The translations under genes were made by a program, and so were the position numbers. Shown here one piece after another: positions 41,127 to 52,030 of a DNA stretch of 64,000 bases. Where the stretch lies: positions 30,446,869 through 30,510,868 of the forward strand of contig CM029626.1 in the NCBI GenBank assembly GCA_017311315.1, given 5' to 3'. The number at the start of each line of letters is the position of its first letter. Within the stretch, counting starts at the first letter, position 1. The notes below the pieces were generated by a model. That model had not been told where the DNA came from. It ran no database searches and was given only the letters and a program-made list of their open reading frames with translations. The stretch comes from Dendrocalamus latiflorus (taxonomy: Eukaryota; Streptophyta; Magnoliopsida; Poales; Poaceae).

Positions 41127-41634
41127 ACCTGAATTGTTATTAACCATTGCAATTAATAATGTAATAGATGTCTCCTGACTTCTATGTCTTCCTTGTGTCT
41201 TGAACTATTCCATCCTTTATCAACCATCGTGTCTCATCGTAACATCCATTAACTGCTCTCACTTGTTCAATTCAACTTCCACATGATAAACTGTCATAAC
41301 TCCGACTAGTTATTATCCCTTACTTGGTCGGGGAAGTTGATTATTACCCTTTACTGATCATCAATGGGTGCAACTGGTCAACGACCAGTTATATTAAATA
41401 AATCATATCTCTCTCTCTCTTTATTGGAAGCGTAACCAGGTTTAATGGCCTAGACAAAATTCTATTTTAACTTCTCTTGACTAAAGATATTGACCTAGTT
41501 AAGGATCCTCATTAGGTAGCCCTCGAACAATTAAGTAAATAAATTATTTTCTTAAGGCTTCTTTCTTCGAAACAAGTTTCAAGAAGACATTTTTCTCTTT
41601 CTAATCATATAGATCATTTAATTATGGATGTGGG
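41127..41634. other. 3' flank of DUF707 gene up to the LTR
   Basis: Probable 3' UTR and terminator region, AT-rich, with AATAAAT at about 41397. It ends with GTGGG (41630-41634), the target duplication of the Tekay-type element. Confidence 0.6.
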
Positions 41635-44600
41635 TGAAAGAACCCTAATTCTAATACCCTAATTAAGTAAGTGATTAGCAGGAAATTAAATATGTATATT
41701 GCATTGTACTAAACTCTATTACAATTAAGATTACAAAACTAAATTACATTTTCTGCATTCCATCAACAATAACAAATTATATCATCTTTACAAGCTGATT
41801 TTTTTTACAAAAAGAGAAATAAAAACTTTAGCGTCGAGGTCTTCGGTGTAGGAGCTGAAGCGGGTCTCTTTGTCCTTTGCCTGCAAGAGGATTGCCGTTA
41901 GTATCAAACTAAACCTATTTTTTTAGTAATTAGAAAATTAAATAATTAACAATCCACAGCAGAATAAGTCAAATAAAGAAATTGCCGTCAATGCCCTTCG
42001 GCTGCTAGGGCCAATGCGAGAACGTCTTAGAGGTTCCCAGACCGTCCCGGGCCGGTCGGCACCTCTCGTCTCTGTGGGCGTCATCACTCGGCAATTTTAA
42101 GAAATTAAGGCCCACAACACTTACCTCAACCCGAAACCCTCAAGTCATGCATTCATTCAGCCCATATTTTTTCAGCCCACAACCCATCATATAAGCCTTT
42201 TTAGCCCACAAAAGCCCACAAGTGAAATTTCTTCATTTCAACCCCAAAGCCCACACAAATCTTTCTAGCCGGCCCACATCAACAACAATATTCAGTTAAA
42301 CCTTTGAACCGAAGGTCCTTCGGCACAGGAGACCGAAGTGATAAGCACAAACAGCCAGCTGCAGCCAGGCAAAGCCAACACCAACAGAGAGGGGTCCGAA
42401 AGCCACCTCCCCCAGCGACTCAAATCCCAGCCCCAATACTCTATATCCACAAGGCACCACACGAGTAAACACAGCCAAAGAGTAGACTGTCCACAGCCGA
42501 GAACCACCCAAAGTTTCATCCCCAACGTTAGCCATGGCATAGCACCTTCGGCCAGAGGCCAGAAGGTGAGGTTAGAGCCGCGGTAGCGAAAGGCAAGAGA
42601 AGCCCCCGAAGAAGAAGAAACAACCACAGCGAGGACAAGCATGGGCCAGCCGAGACAAAGAAGCAAGGGACAAGTCAACAGGGACCACCACGAGGCGAAA
42701 CTTACACCCTCGACAAGAGCTGCAAGCCGAACCTTCGTCCCCGACAGTGATAGCGTGGAATCACCCCGCGGTCCTCATCAACCCGAACTTCCCTTCTGCA
42801 GCCCGACAACCTAACAAGTAGGCTCCCACTCTTTCTCTTTGTGCTCTTTTCTTTCCTCTTTGGGAGCACATCCGAACCAAGCCCACATCATTCCACACTT
42901 TCTTCTCGGCTCACCTGACAAGCCACACAGGGGAGGAAGCCTCTAGCCACCAGTACAACCATGGTGACCGGCGGCTACCTCAAGGCCCGAGCGCGCCCTA
43001 GAGTGAGGGTAGCCCAAAGACAAAAACTTTTCCCCCAACATCTAGTTCCGCTACCCAGAACCCTAGGACTTGCCACCGAGTGCAATAGGACAGAGCAAGT
43101 AATGGAAGATTAAATTGGTAAACAAGGTGCAAATGCAAAATAAGTAAACAAAGAAAGCTAGCACCGTGAACGTCATAGTGCTTGTAAGCCGTCGTCCGAC
43201 CCCATCATTGTAACCGACGTGGCCGGACACCGTAGAACCCAAAGCACCGGAAAGCAACCTTAAAATTCGGCGAAGACCAGCTCAGATCTAACCATGGGGA
43301 GACCGGTAGAAGTAGATCCACGGCAGAATAGTCGATCTAGACTGGATCCACCTGGATCCGAGCCGAAGAAGAGGGCGCCATGACCGGATGGAGGGGGTAG
43401 TAGAGTGGAGAGAGGAGTAGTAACCGGTAGGAGGTAGGAAGGGTTGGGGAACCGGTGCGGTGAGGAGAGGCGGTGAGGCAGCGCAGTGAGGAGAGAAGGT
43501 AGGGAGGCAGGAAGGCAAGGCGGCGGTGAGAGGCAGCAAGGCAAGGAGGCACAGTGAAGCGAGGAGGCGTGAGAGGCGGCGGTGGATTCGGTGAAAATGA
43601 GGAGAGGCAGGAAAAGGAGTGAGGTGGCGGCAGATGGAAAGAGAGAGGGAGTTGAGGGATGAGAAGAAAAGAGGGAGGCAAAGCTGCTGCTGCCGGGCCA
43701 CTTTGGTCCGAGCCAACGGGCGCGCACGTGAGGCCGGTGGGCCAGGCGGGCCGCGTGCGCGTAAGGCTGAAAGGCCAAGCAGGCCGAATAAAAACTAGGC
43801 TGCCGAGACTGTTTTATCCTTTTCTTCAATTATTACCTTTCTTTTGATGTTTCCTTGCTATACTCCATTACAAAGTAAGCCTTGTCGAGAGCTTCGCAAG
43901 CCTAGATTGTTCGTTTTCCCAACTAGGAGTAAGTTAAGAGGGGGGATTTATCTATTTATTTAATCCCTTTCTAAAATTATTAGTTATAAGTATTTATTTT
44001 TAAGTTTAGCGTTAACACTGCAGAATCTGAGCGAGCGCCAATCGAGGGAGCAGATTCGAGTTTTGACAATTCTGATTTACACTACGTCTCAGGCAAGCTC
44101 ATTTTCGACCATGCGCTTAGCTATATTAAACATTTGTGGTATTTTTAGCAATATTAATAACTCTATTTAAATGCATGAAAGCTATTCTTTTAAAAAGAAA
44201 CCAGAGAATTATGATGTTTATGAGGAGTAAGATGAGAAAAGAAAAGAGGAGAAAAAGAAAGAGAGAAAGTAAGATAAGTTAATAGCTGTGGTACTGATGA
44301 GAGGAGCAGCAGACCCACAAGCAGAGATGTATACGGTGGATAAAGGGGTTCAGGGAAAGGATGCAGAGAGGCTAGGCGGGCCCCTTTACATAGGGCTATG
44401 ATATAAGGACTTACCCTACTTTCACTTGGATAGGGGACCGTAATTATCGTACCAACCATTTCCCCATCTCGGACGGGCATAAATTAGTATCCCGTTATGT
44501 TAACCAGTCCACCACATAGGGTAAGTACTTATGTGTGAGTAAAGAGATGGATGAAGCTCAGGACCAGTAACGCAAGTCTGGAAGTGAGTAAGTCCCAGAC

Positions 44601-45483
44601 GCTATATGCGTTAGGTGGAGTGTTGGGCCGGGAGCCGGTCCAACCAAACACTATTAGAAATCGGTGGAGCCCAAGTGAGCGACTTGGTACACCGATGGAT
44701 AATAGATGGGCTGGTGGGTGGAATAACGTAATCGAAGAAAGGTTATGTACTTTGAGCCTGATTCCACACCTAAGGAAGTGTGGAAAACCTAGTTTCAAAG
44801 GGTTCAGAGCAGCTTTGGGTACAATGGTACAAGCCTGCGCAGTGCTAAGAAAATCATGAATTCATACCAGTTCACTGGAATGTGGACTACGGTGATCACT
44901 AGGGATCATACCTTACTGGGTGAAAAGTAGAAATTGTTTTGGTAATTAAAAGAGATCAATTATTTTCGTAAGATTAGTTTCATAATAAAGAGATTAGAAT
45001 CTGGACTTAAGGACATGAGAGCATACCCGTGCATTTGCTATTATTATGCTTGTTGAGTACTGTGGTACTCACCCTTGCTATTAATTTCCTTTGTTAGACC
45101 CCACTCTGCTCGAACAAGTTTGCGAGCCGGATGAGGGGGAAGCAGGTTCCGTCGAGCTGGCAGGAGAGGAGGATGACTACTACGAGGAGCCGGGCGAGGT
45201 GGACCCCGTATATTTCGGCTGGGACAAGTAGGAGGCCTAGTGGAGCAGGCAGGGAAGCCCTGGGGTACCAGTTCCAGACTTTTGTTTAATTACTTTTGTA
45301 AAACCAGACTTTAAGCCATGTGGCAACTGCTATAATAAAGAAGACAGTGTCTATATTATTGTTCTGATGTGCTACTCTGGTAAAGGCTTATTATTTGCCA
45401 GAGCAGTGTTCTACTGATCAGACAAATAGTAATCCGTTTGTCCCATGTGGTTATCCGAAGGATAATGACGCTGGGGCCTCACA
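41635..45483 (+). repeat. 5' LTR of Tekay-type element (3,849 bp)
   Basis: TGAAAGAACCC to GGGGCCTCACA, preceded by GTGGG and followed by a primer binding site. It is 417 bp longer than the 3' LTR (43971-44387), bounded by CCCTTT on both sides. GGTAAGT at 44519 is a strong splice donor match. Frames on the minus strand (43260-43829 and others) are Pro/Ser-rich composition effects. Confidence 0.92.
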
Positions 45484-45485
45484 GG

Positions 45486-45497
45486 TGGTATCAGAGC
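45486..45497 (+). other. Primer binding site of Tekay-type element
   Basis: TGGTATCAGAGC (initiator-Met tRNA complement) 2 nt after the LTR end. Confidence 0.93.
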
Positions 45498-45701
45498 AAT
45501 AAGATAGGGCAACGCTAATAATGTAGATGCTTTAGATATAATTAAGTGGATCTTCACACTTGCTATATTGCACTAAGTTTTTATTTAATTCTCATCCTGA
45601 TGTCGATTTCCATTCTACTCTGCTTCAAAAGTATTATGTTGAAAAGCTCTTCTGTCTTAGAATATGTATTTAAGCTAATGTAGAACCACTATTTTTGCAG
45701 G

Positions 45702-46697
45702 ATGGTTCGGCACTATATCCCAGCCGACAGGATACATGGGGAGTATATTTTGATGCTTGGGAGGATGTTACATCATTTGAGGGCACCTTTTCCGGAGTAT
45801 TTTTATGAGTTTCCTGCAGATGGGTCTACTCCGCGAGTAGTGATTGTAGTATCAGAGATTCAGTGTAATCCTGAGTATGGTTTAGAGTGTACTGCAGACT
45901 GGTGCTCAGTAGATGACTATTTACCCCTTCAGGAGGCCGCCCGCAAGGCCATCCATGCCCTGAGATCCCACTTTAGTGATCAGCTAAGTGACTCACCTTT
46001 TTCAGAGATACCCCCAGTCGCCCCAGGTAGCCATGGAGCACAATTTGGTCCTATTCCCCCTAGACCAACTCCAGCCACTCCTTCTGCAGCCACAGTCGCA
46101 CTCCAGCGAGAGACTGCCGGTACGATGCTACTGACTAATGTCTTGCACCAGAACACCACTTATGGAGCGTTAGCCCGGGCCGAGGAGTCCTCTGACTTTT
46201 GGAGGCGGCGATGTCTAGATCTTGAGACTGAGAGAGCACAGGGAGTTCCCCAGCCTACCGCCCCAGGAACTACTACGCAACCTGCGACCGACATCCCAGA
46301 GGCTAGCCATCCCCGAGCCCCAGCCCCAGCTCCAGTTTCAGCTCCTCCACCAGTCTCATCCTATCCTGCCGGGACTTTCCCGGGAGATGATTTTATTCAC
46401 ATAACTTCCCCAGCCCACATCCTAGATCCTTATGCTGATTTTTATGCCAGTATCCCCACTACCTACCTCGACCCTTATTCCTATTTTGTTGTACCCCTGC
46501 CTCAAAGAGACAGAGTGAGACCTCACGGTAGAGGAGCCCGTATTTCGGTGCATCCTGATCCTGTTAGAGACTCCACCACTCTTGACGAGCTCTACCGAGC
46601 CTGTTTCAAAGACCTCGGTGGCAGCCAAGCAGCCACTTGGGGAGAGGGCACCAGCAGGGGACTGACAGGAGAGGGGAGTGCCGAGGGAGTAGAATGA
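45702..46697 (+). CDS. orf0-like protein upstream of gag (331 aa)
   Basis: Open frame of 331 residues between the primer binding site and gag. Its N-terminal half has mixed composition (GEYILMLGRMLHHLRAPFPE), and a Pro/Ala/Thr-rich middle and C-terminal region follow; no enzyme motif is seen. RIRE3/RIRE8-type rice elements are known to carry such an extra 'orf0' before gag; its role is unknown. The ATG at 45702 directly follows TTTTTGCAG|G, a strong splice acceptor match, so the frame may be translated from a spliced RNA whose donor could be GGTAAGT in the LTR (44519). It is the longest intact frame of this element. Confidence 0.7.
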   Translation: MVRHYIPADRIHGEYILMLGRMLHHLRAPFPEYFYEFPADGSTPRVVIVVSEIQCNPEYGLECTADWCSVDDYLPLQEAARKAIHALRSHFSDQLSDSPFSEIPPVAPGSHGAQFGPIPPRPTPATPSAATVALQRETAGTMLLTNVLHQNTTYGALARAEESSDFWRRRCLDLETERAQGVPQPTAPGTTTQPATDIPEASHPRAPAPAPVSAPPPVSSYPAGTFPGDDFIHITSPAHILDPYADFYASIPTTYLDPYSYFVVPLPQRDRVRPHGRGARISVHPDPVRDSTTLDELYRACFKDLGGSQAATWGEGTSRGLTGEGSAEGVE

Positions 46698-47701
46698 CCC
46701 AGAGGAGGGGGAGCCGGAGAGTCCTGATCAGTGAGCCAGGGGGACACAGTTTATCTACTGAGCGACAATATTGTGATATCTCTATTGTCGAGACGTGTAT
46801 TTTATTTCTGCCATTATGCTATCAGTACTTTCAGTAGTAGCGGGATACTCAGTATGTATGTCCTATAATATTACTTAATCAGTATTGCCTCTGTTTAATT
46901 TAAGTGTTGTTGAACTTGGTAGGATAGCCATGCAACATAGGGCAGGTTGTTTGAACCCTAAGGGTGAGCAGATCATTCTAAGGCTATAGTTGTGCCAAGG
47001 TTAGGGGCATATAGTTAGAATTCTGGTGAGGTTAATTCCTTGTCTTTGGATAAGGTTAAACCATGCCCATAGCTTTCTTTTCTGTTCCCCTCTATTTTGA
47101 GAAAAAAATCATCAGTCTTTTAAAAATTGCTCTAAAATTTATATGAAACCTAGATTAATTTAAGACTGGTGGTAAAAAATCACTTACTTGGTTTTTTCTA
47201 AACTTGAGATTTCTCGAACGAGTGGTTCGTGGCACACCCGGGCACGTAGCCCAGGCGTACCCAGGAACGAAGTCCTGGGCATACTCAGGGAGGAGCCCTG
47301 AGCGTGGTCCCAAACGCGCAGTTTTGGGTGATCTCGAGAGTGGGTTCTCGAGCGTAGCTGGATACAATAATTCCAGGTAGTATAGGGTTGGATTCTCCAT
47401 TCTTTTCCTTATTTTGAATTTTGTTGGAGTTAGTTCTTTTCGCCTTGTGATTTATCTATCTAAAAAAGAGTTAAAAACCTCAAACCATCCATACATATGC
47501 ATTCTCATCCCTAATTTAATGCTATTAGCTGTTAAGTTGTATTAAATTCTATAACTCACCATAAGTCTTTCCTCTTTAAACATGACTGCTAAACAAACTT
47601 AAAATTTATGAAGTCCGGTCGTTACCTTGTAGGAAGAGAGTGGTTGTGGGTAGAAAGGTTTACCCGTTACAATTTAAAACCAGTCGCCTTGCCTTTGTAG
47701 G
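46698..47701 (+). other. Noncoding orf0-gag spacer
   Basis: About 1 kb without a supported ORF. It contains the hairpin array at 47215-47376 and ends in TTGCCTTTGTAG|G, a splice acceptor match right before the gag ATG. Confidence 0.75.
47215..47376 (+). other. Array of seven hairpins at ~24 bp spacing
   Basis: Stems: CGAAC/GTTCG (47215-47229), CCCGGGC/GCCCAGG (47237-47255, one mismatch), CCCAGGA/TCCTGGG (47260-47279), CTCAGGG/CCCTGAG (47284-47302), CCCAAA/TTTGGG (47309-47328), CTCGAGA/TCTCGAG (47333-47352), CTGGA/TCCAG (47358-47376). Centres are 23.5-25.5 bp apart. Stem sequences differ from unit to unit while pairing is kept; loops and linkers share ACG(T/A)AG and CGTA-like text. Confidence 0.88.
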
Positions 47702-48724
47702 ATGGATAATCGTCAGCGGAATGAACAAGAATTGGGATTGAGATTGGGTCCTCTCATTCAACCCGCACCTGAAGGAGTACCAACAGAAAATCCTCCAAGA
47801 ACCACTGGCGAGCAACCGCCTCCGACAATTATACCGGGCACCGATCAATCGTCATCTTCTAGGCCTGCGGATCCGTTAGGAGTCATGGGAGAGGTTCTCA
47901 GATTTTTAGAAAACTCTAGGAAAGAAGCCCAAGAGAGCCAAAACCGCTTCATGGAGTCACTGCTAACCCGTGTGGCAGCACCTCACCCTCCTGCTACTCC
48001 AGGGGTCAGCTTGGGGATTTCCTCCAAACTCGACCTCCTACCTTTGCTAAGGCCACCGACCCTTTGGATGCTAGTGATTGGTTGGTTGAGATAGGGAAGA
48101 AGTTGGATACTGTGGGATTCTCCAATGAGGAAAAACTTCGGTATGCTGCTCACCAACTAACTGGACCTGCAGCTGCATGGTGGCTCACCTATACTCGTAA
48201 TAGGGTCAGCGAACAACCTATTACATGGGAAGAATTTCAACAGAGATTTACCGAAACCTATGTTCCCACTGGGAGGTTAGAATTAAAGAAAAGGGAATCT
48301 CGAGCTTTAACCCAGGAAAATAAAAGAAGATTGATTATCTTAGTCAATTCAATGACCTTTCCTGCTATGCTACTACCGATGTGGACACAGAGGAGAAGAA
48401 GATAGATAGATTCAAAGAGGGCATGCACCCCTATTTTAAGATGCTCCTATCCATCCATGAAATTATGGAATTCCAGGATTTGGTGAATAGAGCCATTATC
48501 TTAGAAAGTGAGCATTCCAATCTCACTGAGGAAAGGAGGAAGAAAGCAAGGACCGACCAGCGTGCCCCGTCAGGCAACAAATTTCACCCTTCCTCGCACT
48601 CCTCCAATCCACCTAAATATGGACCTCCAAAACCCAAACCACACCAAACCACTTATCAGAGATCAGCAGCTTCACCAAGACCAGTGGCAATCGCCATTAG
48701 ATGTGCTAAGTGTGGATTGGGTCA
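47702..48724 (+). pseudogene. Tekay-type gag, first part, two frameshifts
   Basis: Starts MDNRQRNEQELGLR and continues through a Gag core (DWLVEIGKKLDTVGF, AAWWLTYTRNR, FTETYVP). The frame changes near 48010-48070 and again near 48330-48390, giving three overlapping frames (47702-48094, 48064-48405, 48381 onward). It ends inside the first CCHC knuckle (CAKCGLGH), where the RIRE2-like element inserted after GGTCA (48720-48724); the knuckle is completed at 23744. The initiator ATG follows an acceptor-like CCTTTGTAG|G. Confidence 0.88.
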
Positions 48725-48983
48725 TGTTGTAGGGGTGGCCCCCACCTAAGCCCAGCCGGCCTGTTAGGAGACTGTAATGCCCAATATGGGACATATGTAA
48801 TGGCATAAATACCCTTGAGGGGATTACTCAGGTGTAAGGGCAAACTTGTAAAAACACTCCCCATGTAGATATATGTATATGTATATATATATATATGATA
48901 CAGGCCATGGGGGAACCCTAAGCATTGCTCACCTAATTCTCCACTACCACACCTCTCTCTTTGTTTGGTCTGTAGCCACGACA
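48725..48983 (+). repeat. 5' LTR of RIRE2-like element (259 bp)
   Basis: TGTTGTAGGGGTGGCC to TAGCCACGACA, with an internal TA microsatellite (about 48870-48896). It matches both halves of the split LTR at 19905-23743. TTGGCACTGTCCGTGG immediately downstream is the primer-binding-type sequence seen in grass Tat-lineage elements. Confidence 0.9.
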
Positions 48984-49035
48984 GTTGGCACTGTCCGTGG
49001 GGAGGACAGGAGTAAGCCTCAAGATCCGAAGAAGG

Positions 49036-50781
49036 ATGGCACCGAAGAAAGCTTCGTCGTCGGCGGCGAAGAAGAAGAAGGGAAGCACAACGGAGTCCCG
49101 CGTCAACACCAGGGCCTCGGCGTCGGCAGTCGCGGGAGTGGACGGCGACACGGGTGCGGCAACCACGAACATCGACGCTCATGGCGCAATGATCGACCCC
49201 GTTACCGCTGCCACAACAGCTGACATCGCCCCGCGCGTGACGATCAGCTCCACAGTTGGTGCGGTGGCCGACCCCGCCCCGTGCGTGGTAGACGATCCCA
49301 CCGTGGGCACGACGGTCAACACCGGCAGCACCGACCGGATGGTAGGGGGCGGTAGCCCCGGCACCCATGCCGGCACGGCCGCCGTCCCTACACCCGGTGC
49401 GGGAGCGGCGAGCGATTCTGGCGGCAACGCGGACCTCGCCACCGACCCCAGAGTCTACCATGCCGACGCATCGGACAACCCGGGAGTGCAGGCTGTGGTC
49501 GCCGCTGTCCCTGCAGCACGACCAGGCGCGCCGATTGCCCCGGCTACGCCAACGGTGGAGAGCGCCCTGCTGATGACCATCGGCACGATCCAATGGGAGT
49601 TAGCTGATCTCCGGGGAGCCATGCGCAATATGCAAGAGGCTCAGAGTCAGCAAACCCCGCCAGGGGTCCTGCCAGAGCCCACGCCAGAGCGAGCGGATAG
49701 CCACGACGCCCCCACGTCTAGCCACGTTCCGCTACGACGCGTGGACCCGGAGTCCCCACTCTCTGCGGGCCTGCAGCAGTCGGCATGGCCGGAGGACTTC
49801 AAGTTCCCCAGCGCCATCGAGCCGTACAAAGGCGACACGGACCCTCGGGAGTTTGTGCGCGTGTACGAGACCGCCATCGAAGCTGTAGGTGGCGACGACA
49901 CCACGAAGGTGAAGGGACTCCCCCTCGCGTTACAGGGAGTGGCGCTCTCTTGGTTTTTTACCATCGAGCCAAACTCCATCAACGCGTGGGAGCAGATCCG
50001 CGACCGCCTCTACAATAACTTCCAAGGGAACTACGTCGAGTGTGTCGACGCGAATCAGCTCATCGCCGTCAAGCAAAAACCCTCGGAGAAGCTCTGGGAG
50101 TACTTCAAGCGCTTCGCGAAGGTCCGTTGCCAGGTCAAGGATGTCAACGAGACAACCATCATCAATGCAGCGATACAAGGCCTCCGCCCGGGGCCGCTGG
50201 CCGAGTACAATGCGAGAAAGCCGATCAAGACGATGGCGAAGCTCTTTGACAAGATGGAAGAGTATGCCAGGGCAGAAGAAGACGCGCGGCGACGCCAAGG
50301 TGACGACTCCGACACTAATCAGGCGGAGGACACGACGAAGAACGAAGACTCGCCGAAGGAAGGCTCCTCGAAGGGCAAGCGTAAGCAGAAGCCAACGAAG
50401 GACGCCACCGAGCAAAAGGATGCCCAGCACAAGGGCTCGTCGAGTGACAAGCCCAAGCGCGGCCAACAGAAGTCTCAGAGAGCCCGCTACATCTTCAACA
50501 TTGAGGGCGGCTATGAAGACAACGCCCCTACCGGCCGCGGCGGCAGGGCTCGCCAGGGCTGGGGCCGGGGGCGCGGTCACAATGATAGAACCCACGCAGA
50601 ATACGACGACCAACACCACGGCCTATGGTGCGAGGTACATGGTCAAGGTAACCACGACACGCGCGCGTGCACTACCATCGCGGCACTTCGACAGAACATC
50701 GTCAGGGATAGAAACCTCGAAGTGCGACCGCCCATCGTGGCCCACGTCCAGCAACCCCTGGAAGGCCCCATGCGGATCTAG
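49036..50781 (+). CDS. RIRE2-like (Tat lineage) Gag
   Basis: A 581-residue frame beginning MAPKKASSSAAKKKKG (first ATG after the LTR). The N-terminal third is Ala/Gly/Thr-rich and low in complexity. The Gag core lies at about residues 250-420, with LPLALQGVALSWFFTIEP, AWEQIRDRLYNNFQGNY and YFKRFAKVRCQVKDVNE. A Lys/Glu-rich linker follows, then a Cys/His motif CEVHGQGNHDTRAC typical of Tat-lineage Gag. Known role: capsid formation and RNA packaging in the cytoplasm. The frame ends at TAG 50779; normally Gag-Pro-Pol would follow, but RT, RNase H and integrase are deleted here, so this is a large non-autonomous derivative. Confidence 0.85.
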   Translation: MAPKKASSSAAKKKKGSTTESRVNTRASASAVAGVDGDTGAATTNIDAHGAMIDPVTAATTADIAPRVTISSTVGAVADPAPCVVDDPTVGTTVNTGSTDRMVGGGSPGTHAGTAAVPTPGAGAASDSGGNADLATDPRVYHADASDNPGVQAVVAAVPAARPGAPIAPATPTVESALLMTIGTIQWELADLRGAMRNMQEAQSQQTPPGVLPEPTPERADSHDAPTSSHVPLRRVDPESPLSAGLQQSAWPEDFKFPSAIEPYKGDTDPREFVRVYETAIEAVGGDDTTKVKGLPLALQGVALSWFFTIEPNSINAWEQIRDRLYNNFQGNYVECVDANQLIAVKQKPSEKLWEYFKRFAKVRCQVKDVNETTIINAAIQGLRPGPLAEYNARKPIKTMAKLFDKMEEYARAEEDARRRQGDDSDTNQAEDTTKNEDSPKEGSSKGKRKQKPTKDATEQKDAQHKGSSSDKPKRGQQKSQRARYIFNIEGGYEDNAPTGRGGRARQGWGRGRGHNDRTHAEYDDQHHGLWCEVHGQGNHDTRACTTIAALRQNIVRDRNLEVRPPIVAHVQQPLEGPMRI

Positions 50782-51522
50782 TATCAGGGGTTGCAGCCTC
50801 AGGAGGGCCCCCTACGGATTCAACCCACGTACAACAACCCCGGAGGGGCCCCTGCGGATCCAAGCCCCGGAGGGAGTCCAACGCAGGGTCATAAACGTCA
50901 TCTCCGGGGGCTCCTCGCTGGAGTTCGCCTCGGCGCGGCAGCGGAAGGCCTATGCGCAGAGGCTGCACCACGTGGCAACGTACCCGGCGCAGGCACCGCC
51001 GGACTAGGCGCAACATGAAATTACCTTCACGCCTGCCGACGCCGAGGGCGTAGAGTTCCCCCACCAAGATACCCTGGTCATCCAGGTCGCCATCGCAGGG
51101 TGCGATGTTAAGCACGTCTTAGTCGATGGAGGCAGCTCCGTGAACATCATGTTCGCAGCGGCCTTCGACCAGATGGGGATCCCCCAAAGCCGCTCGAGCC
51201 CCTCGGAATTCCGCTGCAGGGCTTCGGAGGTCAGCCCCTGAGGGCGTTGGGCCAGATATGCCTGCAGGTCTCCTTCGGCGGGGATGACAACGTGAGGAGC
51301 GAAGATGTCACCTTCGACATCGTCGATATCCCGTACCCCTACAACGCCATATTGAGGCGACCAACCCTCAATTCCTTCGGGGCAATCCCACACCATGGCT
51401 TCCTATGCATGAAGCTCCCAGGCCCGTGGGGTATCATCACCGCCCACGGCGACCAGGATATGGCCCGGCGCATAGAGCTCGGTACCCAAGGCCCGCACCA
51501 CGAGGTCCAACGGGGCTCTTAG
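50782..51522 (+). pseudogene. Aspartic protease remnant of RIRE2-like element
   Basis: Frameshifted region with the retropepsin-like active site HVLVDGGSSVNIM near 51112-51150 (D-G-G-S form usual in Tat elements). After a frame change near 51200, FDIVDIPYPYNAILRRPTLN and LCMKLPGPWGIITAHG follow to about 51520. The pol that should follow is absent. Confidence 0.8.
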
Positions 51523-51796
51523 GCCAGGCACACCAGCGCAAGGGCCCTCGATGGCTTCAACCAGCACCCCGCCGGGATCTCACGCGGATTGTTCCAGCAG
51601 TAGAGGCTCCCGCTGCGCCCTACCTCGCCGCCATGGCAATGACAGTCACTGTTGTTCCCGCCCTCGAGCGATTAGTGGTTAGTACCCTGTCTTTTGTAAT
51701 CGCTCACCCGCGCAAACGGGAATTCAATAAAGTTCACCGTTTGCGAAATTTGTCTCGCTTCCTACAAAAACGAACGGAGGCCCGCCTCCTCGCGCG
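51523..51796 (+). other. Post-deletion junction and plus-strand poly(A) signal
   Basis: No pol domains. AATAAA at 51726-51731 could end the sense transcript just before the repeat array. Confidence 0.5.
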
Positions 51797-52030
51797 CACT
51801 CTCCATGAGTATAAACAAAGACACGCATTCGCGCGCGCACTCTTCGTGAGTATAAACAAAGACACGCATTCGCGCGCGCACTCTCCGTGAGTATAAACAA
51901 AGACATGCGTTAGCACGCGCACTCTCCGTGAGTATAAACAAAGACACGCGTTCGCGCGCGCACTCTCTGTGAGTATAAACAAAGACACATGTTCGCGCAC
52001 GCACTCTCTGTGAGTATAAACAAAGACGCA
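51797..52030. repeat. 41 bp tandem repeats with AGTATAAAC cores
   Basis: Six units with ACTCTCCGTGAGTATAAAC-like cores starting at 51798, 51839, 51880, 51921, 51962 and 52003, all exactly 41 bp apart. ACTC and GAGT in each unit can pair as a small hairpin next to the TATA-like motif. Minus-strand frames over the array (51734-52103) simply mirror the repeat. Confidence 0.93.
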
